64,000 nucleotides of DNA from Falsiroseomonas sp. (GCF_030695085.1 NZ_JAUYTS010000039.1:62001-126000); one strand, 5' to 3'. Positions 23,888 through 33,419 are shown, numbered from the stretch's first letter. Numbers and translations: made by a program. Notes: generated by a model not told the origin, from the sequence alone.

Positions 23888-24622
23888 ATGCGTGTCCTTT
23901 TGGTTGAAGATGATACAATTGTCGCTCGCGGCGTCACCCTCGCGCTAAAGGCCGCGACGATGATCGTCGACACGGCCGACACGGGCGAGGAAGCCCTGGA
24001 ACTGGCCCGGCTCTACGATTACGACATCGTGGTGCTCGACCTGATGCTGCCCGACATGGAGGGCTACGAGGTCGTCCGCCGGCTTCGCGCAGCACGGCTG
24101 GAGACCCCGGTCCTGATCCTCTCCGGCTTGACCAGGCCCCAGGCCAAGGTGCGCGGCTTCGGGATGGGAGCTGACGACTACATCACCAAACCCTTCGACC
24201 AGCAGGAACTGGTGGCCCGCATCCAGGCAATCGTCCGACGCGCAAAGGGCTTCAGCCAGCCCACCCTTTCGGTCGGCCCCCTCACGCTGAACCTGGGTTC
24301 TCGGGAAGTCCTGGTAGATGGCAGGGCCGTGCACCTGACCGGCAAGGAATATGCCGTGCTGGAGTTGCTGACCCTGCGGAAGGGCGTGGTCCTGACCAAG
24401 GAAGCATTCCTGAATCATCTGTACGGCGGAATGGACGAGCCTGAGGTCAAGATCATCGACGTCTTCATCTGCAAGCTTCGCAAGAAGCTGGCGAGTGCAG
24501 GCGCAGCCGAGCTGATCGGCACCGTTTGGGGTCGTGGCTATGTGCTGCGCGAGCCGAACGGCGCCATCCGACTGCCCTCCGGCCCGGATGGCCGGGGCGG
24601 CCCGGCCAGCGCTGCGGCCTGA
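23888..24622 (+). CDS. ctrA: cell-cycle response regulator CtrA
   Basis: A 244-residue OmpR-type regulator nearly collinear with Caulobacter CtrA. The receiver domain (1-120) has the acidic pocket Glu7-Asp8-Asp9, phosphoacceptor Asp51 and Lys in ITKPF. The winged-helix domain contains [18 protein letters not shown] and the diagnostic [20 protein letters not shown], with VWGRGYVLR. The C-terminus ends Ala-Ala-Ala, resembling the hydrophobic tail that ClpXP recognises in Caulobacter CtrA. Outside Caulobacterales CtrA commonly controls motility rather than viability. The upstream 136 bp are strikingly AT-rich; I see no paired TTAA CtrA box there. Confidence 0.95.
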   Translation: MRVLLVEDDTIVARGVTLALKAATMIVDTADTGEEALELARLYDYDIVVLDLMLPDMEGYEVVRRLRAARLETPVLILSGLTRPQAKVRGFGMGADDYITKPFDQQELVARIQAIVRRAKGFSQPTLSVGPLTLNLGSREVLVDGRAVHLTGKEYAVLELLTLRKGVVLTKEAFLNHLYGGMDEPEVKIIDVFICKLRKKLASAGAAELIGTVWGRGYVLREPNGAIRLPSGPDGRGGPASAAA

Positions 24623-24635
24623 ACGCCGGCGCTTT

Positions 24636-24658
24636 CCCTCGCCCGCTCGGGGCGAGGG
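24636..24658. terminator. hairpin between convergent ctrA and cheR
   Basis: A perfect 9-bp stem (CCCTCGCCC pairing with GGGCGAGGG) with a 5-base loop lies in the 70-bp gap between the ends of ctrA and cheR. It lacks a T tract on either strand, so it may act as a weak bidirectional terminator or only as an mRNA 3'-end stabiliser. Confidence 0.4.
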
Positions 24659-24692
24659 ACATGCGCGGCAAACCAGCCTGAGTGGGCCGACC

Positions 24693-25517
24693 TTACGCAG
24701 CGGCCCTTTGCGCGGACACCCCATAGGCGCCACGCTCGCCAGGGATGGGGACCAGGCGATCCGTCAACCCGAGAACCGTCTCCGCCCCGCCGAGATACAG
24801 CACACCCTCCGGCGACAAACGGCGCGCCAAAGCCTCAAGCACGCGCGTCTTCGTCGGCGCATCAAAATAGATCAGTACGTTACGGCAAAATATCGTGTCG
24901 AAGCGCCCAAGCGCCGACAGATCGTTCAGCAGGTTCCGCTCCTCGAAGCGCACCATCGCGGCCAGTTCAGGCGCAATGCGCCACTTCGCCCCATCCTGCC
25001 GAAAATGCTTGACGAGCGAGCGAATGGGCAATCCGCGCTGGACCTCGAACTGCGTAAACACGCCCAGCCGAGCCCGCTGGAGTATCTCGGCGGAGATATC
25101 CGTAGCCAGGATCTCCACCTTGCAATCCGTCCGGCCGCCCAGGGCATCCGCCACCAGCATCGCGATCGAAAACGGCTCCTGCCCGGTCGAGCAGGCGGCG
25201 GACCAGATTCGCAGCGGTGCGCCAGGGGAGCGGCTGGAGATCAGGCGGGGCAGGATCTTGGCCAGATGCTCGAAGGGCTTGCCGTCCCGGAAGAAGGACG
25301 ATTCATGCGTGGTCAGCGCCTCGACCACGGCGCGCTCCAAGACCTCATCCGGTCGTTGCCGCAGTTTCTGGCCAAGCGCAGAAAGCGACGGCAGCTTGAA
25401 CCTCGACAGGATGGGTCCGAGGCGCGTTTCGAGCAGATACGCCTTGTCGCTGGTCAGTACGATGCCTGAGCGGCGGCGAACAACGCCAGCGATCTCCGCA
25501 AACTCTTCGTTGTTCAT
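24693..25517 (-). CDS. cheR: chemotaxis protein methyltransferase CheR
   Basis: A 274-residue SAM-dependent enzyme that methylates Glu residues of chemoreceptors. The N-terminal helical domain (1-70) is followed by the methyltransferase domain with THESSFFRD, the SAM-binding WSAACSTGQEPFSIAM, EILATDIS and DTIFCRNVLIYFD. It is the last gene of the che operon and overlaps cheB by 4 nt. It opposes the CheB methylesterase in adaptation. Confidence 0.96.
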   Translation of the reverse strand: MNNEEFAEIAGVVRRRSGIVLTSDKAYLLETRLGPILSRFKLPSLSALGQKLRQRPDEVLERAVVEALTTHESSFFRDGKPFEHLAKILPRLISSRSPGAPLRIWSAACSTGQEPFSIAMLVADALGGRTDCKVEILATDISAEILQRARLGVFTQFEVQRGLPIRSLVKHFRQDGAKWRIAPELAAMVRFEERNLLNDLSALGRFDTIFCRNVLIYFDAPTKTRVLEALARRLSPEGVLYLGGAETVLGLTDRLVPIPGERGAYGVSAQRAAA

Positions 25518-26614
25518 GCCCGCTTCCCGTCTGCACTGGCCACAAGGATGCGGCTCGCTATGTCTTCGATGTTCAGAATGGCGGAGGCGATACCGGCCTT
25601 TGCGACCGCACCCGGCATGCCCCAGACCACAGATGTTGCCTCATCCTGCGCCAGCACCGACCCGCCGGCGCTGGAGACGGACCGGCATCCCGCCAAGCCA
25701 TCGCTGCCCATGCCGGTGAGGATCGCGACCAGAAGCCTGCCCTGGCACGCAGCGACAAGGCTCCGAAGCATGGGGTCGACCGCCGGCCGGCAGAAATTTT
25801 CGGGCGGTCCTTCGCCCAGCTGCGCTACCAGCGTGCCGCCCACGTCCTTGATGAGCAGATGCTTGTCGCCGGGGGCCAGGTAAAGGCGGCCAGCCAGCAG
25901 CTTGTCGCCCTCCTTCGCCTCGCTGCAGGGCAACGTCCCGATCCGGTTGAGGTGGTCTGCCAGCAGCGTCGTAAACCCGGCAGGCATATGCTGAACGACG
26001 ATCACCGGCGCCCCCAAGGGCCGGTCCAGCCGTGCAACCAGGCTTGCCAGCGCCTGCGGCCCACCGGTTGACGATCCAATGGCAATGGCGCGGGGCCGGA
26101 CTGCCGGCCCGCAAGACCGTTCCATCGTCAATGATCTTGCCAGAGGCAATCTGGCAGGCACGGCTGCTGGCGTGGACGGGGCGCGCCGCATGCGGGCCCA
26201 GCCCTTGATCTTCGCCACCAGTTCCGCCTGGAACTGGCCCCCATTCATGCCGCCGGCGGATGCGGAAGGTTTCGGCACGTAGTCCACCGCGCCAGCGCGC
26301 AGCGCTGCCATGGTGGCCGCGGCGCCTCTCTGACTCAGCGCACTGGCGACGATGATGGCTGTGCCCGGTGCCGCCTTGAGCAGCAGCGGGAGAGCGGTCA
26401 TGCCATCCATGCGCGGCATCTCCAGGTCCAGCAATACGACCTGGGGCCGGTCGGCAGACGCCATCGCCGTCAACTGGCCCAACGCATCTCCGCCATCCAC
26501 GGCCTTGGCGATCACCTTGATGTCCGGGTCGGTCGCCAGCATGCGGGACATGACACCGCGGGCTGCCGCACTGTCGTCACACAAAAGGACCCGGACCGGC
26601 CCAGCGGCGATCAC
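25514..26614 (-). CDS. cheB: chemotaxis methylesterase CheB
   Basis: A 366-residue response-regulator esterase that demethylates or deamidates chemoreceptors. The receiver domain covers about 1-125 with the acidic pair in LCDDSAAARG, Asp in VVLLDLEMPRMDG and Lys in YVPKP. A linker leads to the C-terminal esterase with Ser in GSSTGGPQAL, His in QHMPAGFTT and Asp in TGMGSDG. It overlaps cheR and the cheY gene by 4 nt each. It is activated by CheA phosphorylation. Confidence 0.96.
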   Translation of the reverse strand: MIAAGPVRVLLCDDSAAARGVMSRMLATDPDIKVIAKAVDGGDALGQLTAMASADRPQVVLLDLEMPRMDGMTALPLLLKAAPGTAIIVASALSQRGAAATMAALRAGAVDYVPKPSASAGGMNGGQFQAELVAKIKGWARMRRAPSTPAAVPARLPLARSLTMERSCGPAVRPRAIAIGSSTGGPQALASLVARLDRPLGAPVIVVQHMPAGFTTLLADHLNRIGTLPCSEAKEGDKLLAGRLYLAPGDKHLLIKDVGGTLVAQLGEGPPENFCRPAVDPMLRSLVAACQGRLLVAILTGMGSDGLAGCRSVSSAGGSVLAQDEATSVVWGMPGAVAKAGIASAILNIEDIASRILVASADGKRA

Positions 26615-27012
26615 GCGGCGGCAGCCTGCAGCAGGCCAATTTGCGCAAGCTTGCTGCCAAGGATTTCCGCGTCGAACGGCTTCATCACATATTCCTGCGC
26701 GCCGGCTTCAAGCGCCTCCATGATCTTCTCGAAGGCGATCTCGGTTGTGCACAGGATGATGACGGGCTTGTCGGAACCAAACTCCGCACGCGCAGCCCGG
26801 AGGAAGGTCACGCCATCCATCACGGGCATGTTCCAATCGAGCAGCACCACCTCCGGCAGCAATTCACGGCATGCGATCAGCGCCTCGCGGCCATCACCCG
26901 CCTCGCGCACCGTGAAGCCGAACCCCTCCATGAAGCGCCGCGCAGCCTTGCGCACGACGCGGCTGTCATCGACCACGAGGCACTGGCGCACCGCCACCTC
27001 CGCCCCGCTCAT
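26611..27012 (-). CDS. cheY: single-domain response regulator (CheY-type)
   Basis: A 133-residue stand-alone receiver domain. Acidic residues are in CLVVDDSRVV, phosphoacceptor Asp in VVLLDWNMPVMDG, Thr in ILCTTE and Lys in YVMKPFD. It lies between cheW and cheB with 4-nt overlaps on both sides, so it is the operon CheY, receiving phosphate from CheA and binding the flagellar switch. Other CheY paralogues may exist elsewhere. Confidence 0.92.
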   Translation of the reverse strand: MSGAEVAVRQCLVVDDSRVVRKAARRFMEGFGFTVREAGDGREALIACRELLPEVVLLDWNMPVMDGVTFLRAARAEFGSDKPVIILCTTEIAFEKIMEALEAGAQEYVMKPFDAEILGSKLAQIGLLQAAAA

Positions 27013-27473
27013 CGGCCACCGCCAATGGCAAGAACCCGTTCGACGTCGAGGACAATCAACAACTGACCATCACGCCGATGAACCCCTTGAGAAACCTCGC
27101 GCCACACCGCATCGAGCGTCGGTGGGTTGGCCGCGGAGTCTTCTTGCCGCAGCGGCACCACCTCACCAACCTGGTCGGCCAGCATGCTGTAGAGTTCGCC
27201 CGCCATCTCGACCACGATGCTCATCGGCTGGACCTCCGCGGGTCTTGACGGCAGGCCAAGGCGCCGGCGGAGATCGACCGCTGTCACGATACGTCCCCGA
27301 AGATTGAGGCTGCCCGCCACCTCCGGCGGTGCCAGGGGAATGCGGGTAATCACCTGGGGGCCGAGCACATCGCGGACCACGAGGACGGGAACCCCGCAAG
27401 CCTGTCCCGCCACCGTCAGCGTCAGGAACAGGTCGGCATCAGTAACGGCCGATGTTGTCGTCTGAGTACGCAA
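27009..27473 (-). CDS. cheW: chemotaxis adaptor CheW
   Basis: A 154-residue CheW-fold adaptor that couples receptors to CheA. Recognisable segments are LTVAGQACGVPVLVVRDVLG, SLNLRGRIVTAVDLRRRLG and the C-terminal LLIVLDVERVL. The start is inferred as TTG 27473, because a GCGGAGG ribosome site lies 8 nt upstream and the upstream reading frame is inside cheA. It overlaps the cheY gene by 4 nt and begins 16 nt after cheA ends. Confidence 0.92.
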   Translation of the reverse strand: MRTQTTTSAVTDADLFLTLTVAGQACGVPVLVVRDVLGPQVITRIPLAPPEVAGSLNLRGRIVTAVDLRRRLGLPSRPAEVQPMSIVVEMAGELYSMLADQVGEVVPLRQEDSAANPPTLDAVWREVSQGVHRRDGQLLIVLDVERVLAIGGGR

Positions 27474-27489
27474 GACCAGATCCTCCGCT

Positions 27490-30132
27490 TCAAGCCGCGA
27501 CCGGCACGGCAAGGCATTCCGTGAGGCTGCCGAGCAGCGCCTCGCGGTCGTACTTGCCGACGTAATCCGTAAAGCCGGCGGCACGCCCGCGCGCCACGGC
27601 GGCCGGCTCAACGCGGCCAGTCAGGGCGATCATGGGCAGGTCCTGCCACGCGCCATTGTCCCGAACCTCACGCGCAAAGGCGTAGCCGTCCATTTCCGGC
27701 ATCTCGATGTCGGACACGATCGCGTCGAACAACTCGCCGCGCTCACGCAGCCGCAAAGCCTGCGCCGGGCCTTCGACCGCGACCACCTCGTAGCCCTCCG
27801 CCGCCAAGGCGGGCACCACCAGTTCGCGGAAAAACGCGCTGTCCTCGACCACCAGAAGGCGCCGAGTCATAACCGCGGAAGCGGCCGGGCGGAACCAATC
27901 ACCGCCACCCTGCCCGAGCCACCAAGCGGTATCGATCACATCCGTCACCTTGCCCGCCACAACGGCGGAGCCGAGGAAGCCGGGCCGGCCCTGGCCCGCC
28001 TGCACGCTCAGCGCCTCATCGACAACGTCGAGGATGGCATCCACCATGATCCCGAGGCTGCGCTCGCCCTCGCTGAACACGAGAACGGTCTGCCGGGTCC
28101 GCGTCTCGTCATGCGGCGCAAAGCCACCGGACATGGACAGCAGTGGCATGAGCTGGCCACGATACTGGACAACCGGCGTACCGCCGGAATTCTCGATCTG
28201 CTCGACCGGAATATCGTCCAGGCGCGCAATCAGGCCCAGCGGCACGGCCTTCGGTGTATCGTCACCTGCCCGGAACAGCAGCAGCGATGTCTTCTCGTTG
28301 GAGCGCACCGCACTGGCAACCTTGCTGTCAGACGCGCGCTGGCCACCGCCATCCGCAACCACCCCCGTGACGCGCGCGATTCCGTTTGGATCCAGGATCA
28401 TGATGACGCTGCCATCGCCAAGGATGGTGTTGCCGGAGAACATGCCGATGTGGCGTAGAATCGGTGCCACCGGCTTGACGACGATCTCCTCCGTATCGAA
28501 CAGCCTGTCCACGATGATGCCGAATACGTTCGCACCGACCTGCGTGACCACCACGAAGCCGGTATCCCCAGCGGTGTCGAGCGGCTCGCTCGATTCATCG
28601 AGCCCAAGAACGCGGCCCAATGAAACTAGCGGCAGCAGCCGGTCGCGCAGGCGGAGCACCGGGGCATCCTTGATTCGTTCAACGCGCGATCCGGAACCCC
28701 CACCGACCCGCACGAGTTCCAGTACGCCGATCTGCGGAATGGCGAAACGCTCGCCGGCGACTTCCACGATGAGTGCTGAGACGATGGCAAGAGTCAGCGG
28801 AATCTTAATGGTGAAGCCAGTGCCTCGACCTTCGACGGAGGTCACATCGATGGTGCCGCCGATGCGCTCCACATTGGTCTTTACCACATCCATGCCGACG
28901 CCGCGGCCAGAGACGGCGGTGACAGCGGCGGCCGTCGAGAAACCGGCGCGAAAGATGAAGCGCTGGATTTCGCCCTCGCTCATCCCGGCGATCTCGGCCT
29001 CGCTGGCCAGGCCCTGCGACAGAGCCTTCTGCTTGATGCGCTCGATGCTCAGGCCGCGACCATCATCCGAGATCTCGATCAGGATGTGGCCGCCTTCGTG
29101 GTAGGCGTTCAAGGTGATGCGGCCAGTCTCGGACTTGCCGGCCCTGCGCCGATCCTCAGGCCCTTCAAGTCCATGGTCGCCGCTGTTCCGCACCATGTGC
29201 GTCAGCGGATCCTTGATCAGTTCCAGGACCTGGCGATCGAGTTCCGTATCGGCGCCGCGCATCTCAAGGTCGATCTTCTTGCCGAGTTCGATCGAGAGGT
29301 CGCGCACGAGACGGGGCATCTTTGCCCAGGCGTTGCCGATGGGCTGCATGCGGGTTTTCATCACCCCGTCCTGCAGGTCCGAGGTGATGTGTGAGAGCCG
29401 CTGCAGCGGCACGCTGTAGGCCCCGTCGCTGCGTGCACGGGAAAGCTGCATGAGCTGGTTGCGGGTCAGCACCAGTTCGCTGACCAGCATCATGAGGTCC
29501 TCGAGCACATCCACCGAAACGCGGATGCTCTGCGGCGGCGCGCGGCCACCGCTTGTATGCTCATCCGGCGCCGGCGCCGGCGCCGGCTCCGTCGCCGCTT
29601 TCGCGACGCTGCTGCGAACAGGATTGCTTGCCGGCAGCGGGGGCGCAGGCGTTTCCTGCAAGGGTCGCGCGGAGGTGTCGGCTACAGGTGCTTGGGCAAC
29701 CGGCGCGGGTTCCGCGGCGAACGCAGCCTCGCGCTCCGCCTCGGAGAACATGCCATCGCCCCCGGCCACGGCGTCAAGCTGCGAGATGAGCTCGACGTCG
29801 TCGCCGACAGGCTCCGTGCCGCCGGTCTCCAGCTTGCCGACAATCTCCTTGATCCGGTCCAGCGCGCGCAGCACCAGACTGATCCCGGCTGGCGTGACCG
29901 CCAGAACGCCGTCGCGATACATGCCGAGGATGTTCTCGGCTGCATGCGCGACGCGTTCGAGCCGGGACAGCCCAAGGAACCCGCAGGTCCCTTTGATCGT
30001 GTGCACCAGTCGGAAGATCTCCGACAGTGTCGGTTTGTCGTCGGGTGCTTTTTCCAGCCTCAACAACGCAACGTCGAGTGCAACCAGGCCCTCATGCGTC
30101 TCGGTCAGGAAGTCGGCGAGCAAGTCGTCCAT
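27490..30132 (-). CDS. cheA: hybrid chemotaxis histidine kinase CheA
   Basis: An 880-residue kinase, larger than the usual 650. Domains in order: HPt about 1-105 with phospho-His44 (HTIKGTCGFLG); a Pro/Ala-rich linker about 135-190; dimerisation helices from about 205 (VLEDLMMLVSELVLTRNQ); ATPase with N-box HMVRNSGDHG and DDGRGLS, GRGVGMDVV; a first CheW-like domain about 450-590; a second CheW-like domain about 610-745; and a C-terminal receiver about 755-870 with Asp in SDIEMPEMDG. The extra adaptor-like domain and receiver suggest internal phosphate storage or feedback. It heads cheA-cheW-cheY-cheB-cheR, 93 nt after chpT. Confidence 0.95.
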   Translation of the reverse strand: MDDLLADFLTETHEGLVALDVALLRLEKAPDDKPTLSEIFRLVHTIKGTCGFLGLSRLERVAHAAENILGMYRDGVLAVTPAGISLVLRALDRIKEIVGKLETGGTEPVGDDVELISQLDAVAGGDGMFSEAEREAAFAAEPAPVAQAPVADTSARPLQETPAPPLPASNPVRSSVAKAATEPAPAPAPDEHTSGGRAPPQSIRVSVDVLEDLMMLVSELVLTRNQLMQLSRARSDGAYSVPLQRLSHITSDLQDGVMKTRMQPIGNAWAKMPRLVRDLSIELGKKIDLEMRGADTELDRQVLELIKDPLTHMVRNSGDHGLEGPEDRRRAGKSETGRITLNAYHEGGHILIEISDDGRGLSIERIKQKALSQGLASEAEIAGMSEGEIQRFIFRAGFSTAAAVTAVSGRGVGMDVVKTNVERIGGTIDVTSVEGRGTGFTIKIPLTLAIVSALIVEVAGERFAIPQIGVLELVRVGGGSGSRVERIKDAPVLRLRDRLLPLVSLGRVLGLDESSEPLDTAGDTGFVVVTQVGANVFGIIVDRLFDTEEIVVKPVAPILRHIGMFSGNTILGDGSVIMILDPNGIARVTGVVADGGGQRASDSKVASAVRSNEKTSLLLFRAGDDTPKAVPLGLIARLDDIPVEQIENSGGTPVVQYRGQLMPLLSMSGGFAPHDETRTRQTVLVFSEGERSLGIMVDAILDVVDEALSVQAGQGRPGFLGSAVVAGKVTDVIDTAWWLGQGGGDWFRPAASAVMTRRLLVVEDSAFFRELVVPALAAEGYEVVAVEGPAQALRLRERGELFDAIVSDIEMPEMDGYAFAREVRDNGAWQDLPMIALTGRVEPAAVARGRAAGFTDYVGKYDREALLGSLTECLAVPVAA

Positions 30133-30225
30133 TTGGGGCTCCGGCGCCTTGTCTTCCCCGGAGCCTGATCGAACAGGCCGAAAATTTCGTTAACACGCCG
30201 AAAGATCAGGCCGACGTCCCAATGT

Positions 30226-30840
30226 TCAGTTGCGTGTCGCCAGGGTCAGCAGCAGTGGCGCCGCACCCCCGCTGCCGCCCATCATCAGGTCCAGGCGAAT
30301 ACCCGAGGATGCGGCAACGGCCAGCAGCAGCGGCACGGACACGCTTCGGGGATTCAACGGAACCGCCTCGCCAGCCAAGCCCGCGGCAAGCCCTGCCGGC
30401 CAGGTAGCGCCGGGACCGTCCGGCCAGATCGAGAGTCCTCCTTCGGTATCCCCACCCAGGCGGATGACGCCGCCGCGCGGCAGCGCATCCATCGCCGTCC
30501 AGCAAGCCAGCAGCATGACCTGCGTGAGATGTGCGGGGAATACTGCGGTTGCCTCAAGGTCAGACAGATCGATGCCGGCGCGCCGCCCGAGCGTCAGGCC
30601 CTCCGCCATCTGTGCGATTTCCTCAACCCGGCAATCGCCACACCCCGCGCCTACCGCCGCGCGGTAGAAGCGGATGCGCCGATCCATGATGCGTGCCGCA
30701 TCGCGCGCGACATCCATCGCGTCATCGCCCGGACCATCCAGCAGGTCGAGCGCTCCTGCCAGGGCACCGGCAGGACCTCCAAGGTCATGGCATAGTCTGG
30801 TGCAGACGGCCTGGGCCAACGCGATCTTGTCAGGCAGCAT
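30226..30840 (-). CDS. chpT: histidine phosphotransferase ChpT-like
   Basis: A 204-residue protein matching the ChpT family, which relays phosphate from the hybrid kinase CckA to CtrA. The DHp-like helix carries His18 in CTRLCHDLGGPAGALAGAL, followed by DLLDG. The C-terminal half is a degenerate ATPase-like fold (LLLAVAASSGIRLDLMMGG) without ATP-binding boxes, as expected. ATG 30840 has a GGAGG site 5 nt upstream. Its place at the head of the che operon, in the same locus as ctrA, links the phosphorelay to chemotaxis. CckA is not in the window. Confidence 0.88.
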   Translation of the reverse strand: MLPDKIALAQAVCTRLCHDLGGPAGALAGALDLLDGPGDDAMDVARDAARIMDRRIRFYRAAVGAGCGDCRVEEIAQMAEGLTLGRRAGIDLSDLEATAVFPAHLTQVMLLACWTAMDALPRGGVIRLGGDTEGGLSIWPDGPGATWPAGLAAGLAGEAVPLNPRSVSVPLLLAVAASSGIRLDLMMGGSGGAAPLLLTLATRN

Positions 30841-31000
30841 TCATACCTCCGCAGCGCATCAGCCAGCCACGACGGCCAGCCCTCAAGGGTCAAGCTTCCG
30901 GCATACCCAAGTCAGGTTGCCAGATCAGCAACAAGAAGTGGCGAAACAATGTTGCGGCCCCGCGATAGGCTAGCGGGACGCCGCCCAAGGGCGTTACCCT

Positions 31001-31186
31001 GTGGCAGTGTCGTCCGAACTCTCCCCTGGCATGCGTGTCCGCCACCCCGACTGCCCGCAATGGGGGGTTGGCCAAGTGCAATCTGTTGTCGGAGATCGGG
31101 TGACCGTCAACTTCGAGAATCTTGGCAAGGTCATGATCCGTACCGAACATGTCGCTCTGGTTCCATTGGATTCCGATAAGCCTTGA
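31001..31186 (+). CDS. DUF3553 domain protein
   Basis: A 61-residue protein with the small SH3-like beta fold of DUF3553: PGMRVRHPDCPQWGVGQVQS, then VTVNFENLGKVMI. Similar sequences occur as tails of UvrD-type helicases and as stand-alone proteins; the function of this short form is unknown. The start is GTG. Its TGA overlaps the TTG start of the next gene by 4 nt. Confidence 0.85.
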   Translation: MAVSSELSPGMRVRHPDCPQWGVGQVQSVVGDRVTVNFENLGKVMIRTEHVALVPLDSDKP

Positions 31187-31938
31187 ATAGTATCCCTCAG
31201 GAAATACTCGGCCTGCTGGGCGACTGGCGGGTCTACGCCGCCATCGCAGTCACCGCACTTGCTGGTGTGATGCGTGGCTATTCCGGCTTCGGCACCGCGG
31301 TGTTGTTGGCACCGGCCTATTCGGTGCTCTGGGGACCACGAATCGGCGTGCCGGTGATGCTGTTGATGGAACTCGTCGTTTCGATGCAGCTCGTCCCCAA
31401 GGCCATCGGCGAGGCCAATCGCAGAGTCATCCTACCGATCGGCGCAGCCGCATGTGTTGCGACACCGCTGGGCGCATTCATCCTGATCACGGCCGACCAG
31501 GACCTGCTGCGCCGCTTCATCGGCGGTTTCGTGCTGGTTTTCGGGCTGCTGTTGATGTCCGGATGGCGCTACCACGGCTCCAGGCCGCTCCCGCTCAACC
31601 TGGCCGTGGGCAGCGTGGCCGGGCTGCTGAAGGGGGCAACGGGTATCAGTGGCCCGCCTGTTATCCTTTATCTCCTGGCCGGCCCGGAAGCGGTGAAACA
31701 GCATCGCGCCAACCTGATCCTGTTCTTCGGCACCATCGCTGTCATCTCCGTCATTCCACCGGCGCTTGGCGGCTTGATTGTCTGGTCCACGCTTGCCAAG
31801 CTATTGATTCTGCTTCCAGTTCTGATGCTCGGCGTACCTTTGGGGGCTCGCCTGTTCCACGTGCTGCCTGACCGATGGTATCGGCGTGCTGCGCTATTCT
31901 TCCTGGTCACCACGGGGATCGTCGCACTGCTTGCATGA
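31183..31938 (+). CDS. TauE/SafE family membrane transporter
   Basis: A 251-residue integral membrane protein with about eight hydrophobic segments. GYSGFGTAVLLAPAY near the N-terminus and LLKGATGISGPPVILYLLAG in the middle are the two repeat signatures of the TSUP family, which exports sulfite, sulfoacetate or related anions. The start is a TTG overlapping the upstream stop (TTGA). Substrate is unknown. Confidence 0.88.
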   Translation: MNSIPQEILGLLGDWRVYAAIAVTALAGVMRGYSGFGTAVLLAPAYSVLWGPRIGVPVMLLMELVVSMQLVPKAIGEANRRVILPIGAAACVATPLGAFILITADQDLLRRFIGGFVLVFGLLLMSGWRYHGSRPLPLNLAVGSVAGLLKGATGISGPPVILYLLAGPEAVKQHRANLILFFGTIAVISVIPPALGGLIVWSTLAKLLILLPVLMLGVPLGARLFHVLPDRWYRRAALFFLVTTGIVALLA

Positions 31939-32037
31939 TCGACAGGGCTAAGCGGCCCTTGCGTCGCGGTGGGGTGACGGACCAAATGCAGCAGGCATGA
32001 CCGCTTCAAGTCCGTCTTCCCTCGGGAGGTCCACCGA

Positions 32038-33030
32038 ATGATCGATCCTTTTGGCCGGAAGGTGAGCTACCTCCGCGTATCGGTCACCGACCGGTGCGAC
32101 CTGCGCTGCGTATACTGCATGTCCGAGGACATGACCTTCCTGCCGAAGGCCGAGGTGCTTTCGCTTGAGGAACTCGACCGGCTCTGCGGCGCGTTCATCA
32201 AGCTGGGCGTCGACCGAATCCGATTGACCGGGGGCGAGCCGCTGGTCCGCAAGAATGTCATCAGCCTGTTCCGCAGCCTGGGCGCGCGTCTCGGTGCGGG
32301 TGGGCTGCGGGAGCTGACGACAACGACCAACGGCACGCAGTTGGTTCGCATGGCGGGTGACCTGCACGCTGCCGGCGTTCGGCGGATCAATGTCAGCCTC
32401 GACACGCTCGATCCAGGAGCATTTGCGGCCATCACCCGGTGGGGCAAGCTTGAGCCGACGCTCGACGGTATCTTTGCCGCCAAGGCGGCCGGACTTGCAG
32501 TCAAGATCAACGTGGTCGCGATGAAGGGCGTGAATGAGGACCAGTTCGACCGCATGATCGCCTGGTGCGGCGAACACGGCTTCGACCTGTGCCTGATCGA
32601 GACCATGCCGCTCGGCGAGATTACCGGCGACCGCAATGACCAGTACCTGCCGCTTTCCGGGGTACGCAGCCAGCTGCGGCAGAACTGGACGCTGGATGAG
32701 ACGGACTACACGACTGGCGGTCCCGCGCGGTACTACACGGTCCGGGAGACCGGTCGGCGGATCGGCTTCATCACGCCGCTGACCCATAATTTCTGCGAAT
32801 CCTGCAATCGTGTCAGGCTGACCTGCACCGGGACGCTGTTCATGTGCCTGGGCCAGGATGATGCAGCCGATCTTCGGCGGCCGCTGCGCGATCCTGCGCT
32901 GGATGCGGAGGGGCTGGAAAAGGCCATCCTCGAAGCCATTTCGCGCAAGCCGAAAGGCCATGATTTCGTGATCGAGCGGGGCCGCAGCCAACCGGCCGTT
33001 GCCCGCCACATGAGCGTGACGGGCGGCTGA
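32038..33030 (+). CDS. moaA: GTP 3',8-cyclase
   Basis: A 330-residue radical SAM enzyme that starts molybdenum cofactor synthesis from GTP. The N-terminal cluster is Cys20-Cys24-Cys27 (CDLRCVYC). The C-terminal cluster has the CxxC-x13-C spacing in [13 protein letters not shown] onward. The protein ends Gly-Gly, the tail that inserts into the active site in Moa[12 protein letters not shown] is also typical. ATG 32038 follows a CGGGAGG site. No other moa gene is adjacent. Confidence 0.97.
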   Translation: MIDPFGRKVSYLRVSVTDRCDLRCVYCMSEDMTFLPKAEVLSLEELDRLCGAFIKLGVDRIRLTGGEPLVRKNVISLFRSLGARLGAGGLRELTTTTNGTQLVRMAGDLHAAGVRRINVSLDTLDPGAFAAITRWGKLEPTLDGIFAAKAAGLAVKINVVAMKGVNEDQFDRMIAWCGEHGFDLCLIETMPLGEITGDRNDQYLPLSGVRSQLRQNWTLDETDYTTGGPARYYTVRETGRRIGFITPLTHNFCESCNRVRLTCTGTLFMCLGQDDAADLRRPLRDPALDAEGLEKAILEAISRKPKGHDFVIERGRSQPAVARHMSVTGG

Positions 33031-33419
33031 TGCTGCAGGACCTTGTCGCGGCCCTGACCATTCCCGGCCTGCCGGATTGGTCAGGCCTGGTGGTCCTGGT
33101 GCTTTTGGCGCTGGTCGGGCTGGCCTATCTGCTGATGCCGTTCAGCGTTTTCGGGTTGAAGGGGCGCCTTGAAGCCGTCGAGGCGCAGTTGGACGAAATT
33201 CAGGCAGAGATCCGCAGCTTGGCCCAGCGGATGCCGGAGCCACCACGCCGACGCGCGCCGGTCGAGGATGACTGGGACGACCCGACCCCGGCCTCCCGCC
33301 CAGCGCCGGAAGGGGCTGCATCGCGGCTTCGGCAACCCATCGTCCCACCTGCTGCCTGGCCGGAACGCGGCGCCGGGCGATCCGAGCCCCGCCTGGAGTG
33401 GCCGCGTCCGCCGAGGTGA
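33030..33419 (+). CDS. small single-pass membrane protein
   Basis: I do not recognise this 129-residue protein. One transmembrane helix covers about residues 17-40, followed by a coiled-coil stretch about 44-68 (LEAVEAQLDEIQAEIRSLAQ) and a Pro/Arg-rich, probably disordered tail. Its ATG overlaps the last base of the moaA stop (TGATG), so it is translationally coupled to moaA. A membrane-tethered scaffold is plausible. Confidence 0.65.
   Translation: MLQDLVAALTIPGLPDWSGLVVLVLLALVGLAYLLMPFSVFGLKGRLEAVEAQLDEIQAEIRSLAQRMPEPPRRRAPVEDDWDDPTPASRPAPEGAASRLRQPIVPPAAWPERGAGRSEPRLEWPRPPR

Noticed and set aside
31939..32037. Molybdenum cofactor riboswitch before moaA.
   Set aside because: Only 99 bases with a weak 5-bp hairpin; too short for that aptamer and no conserved core seen.
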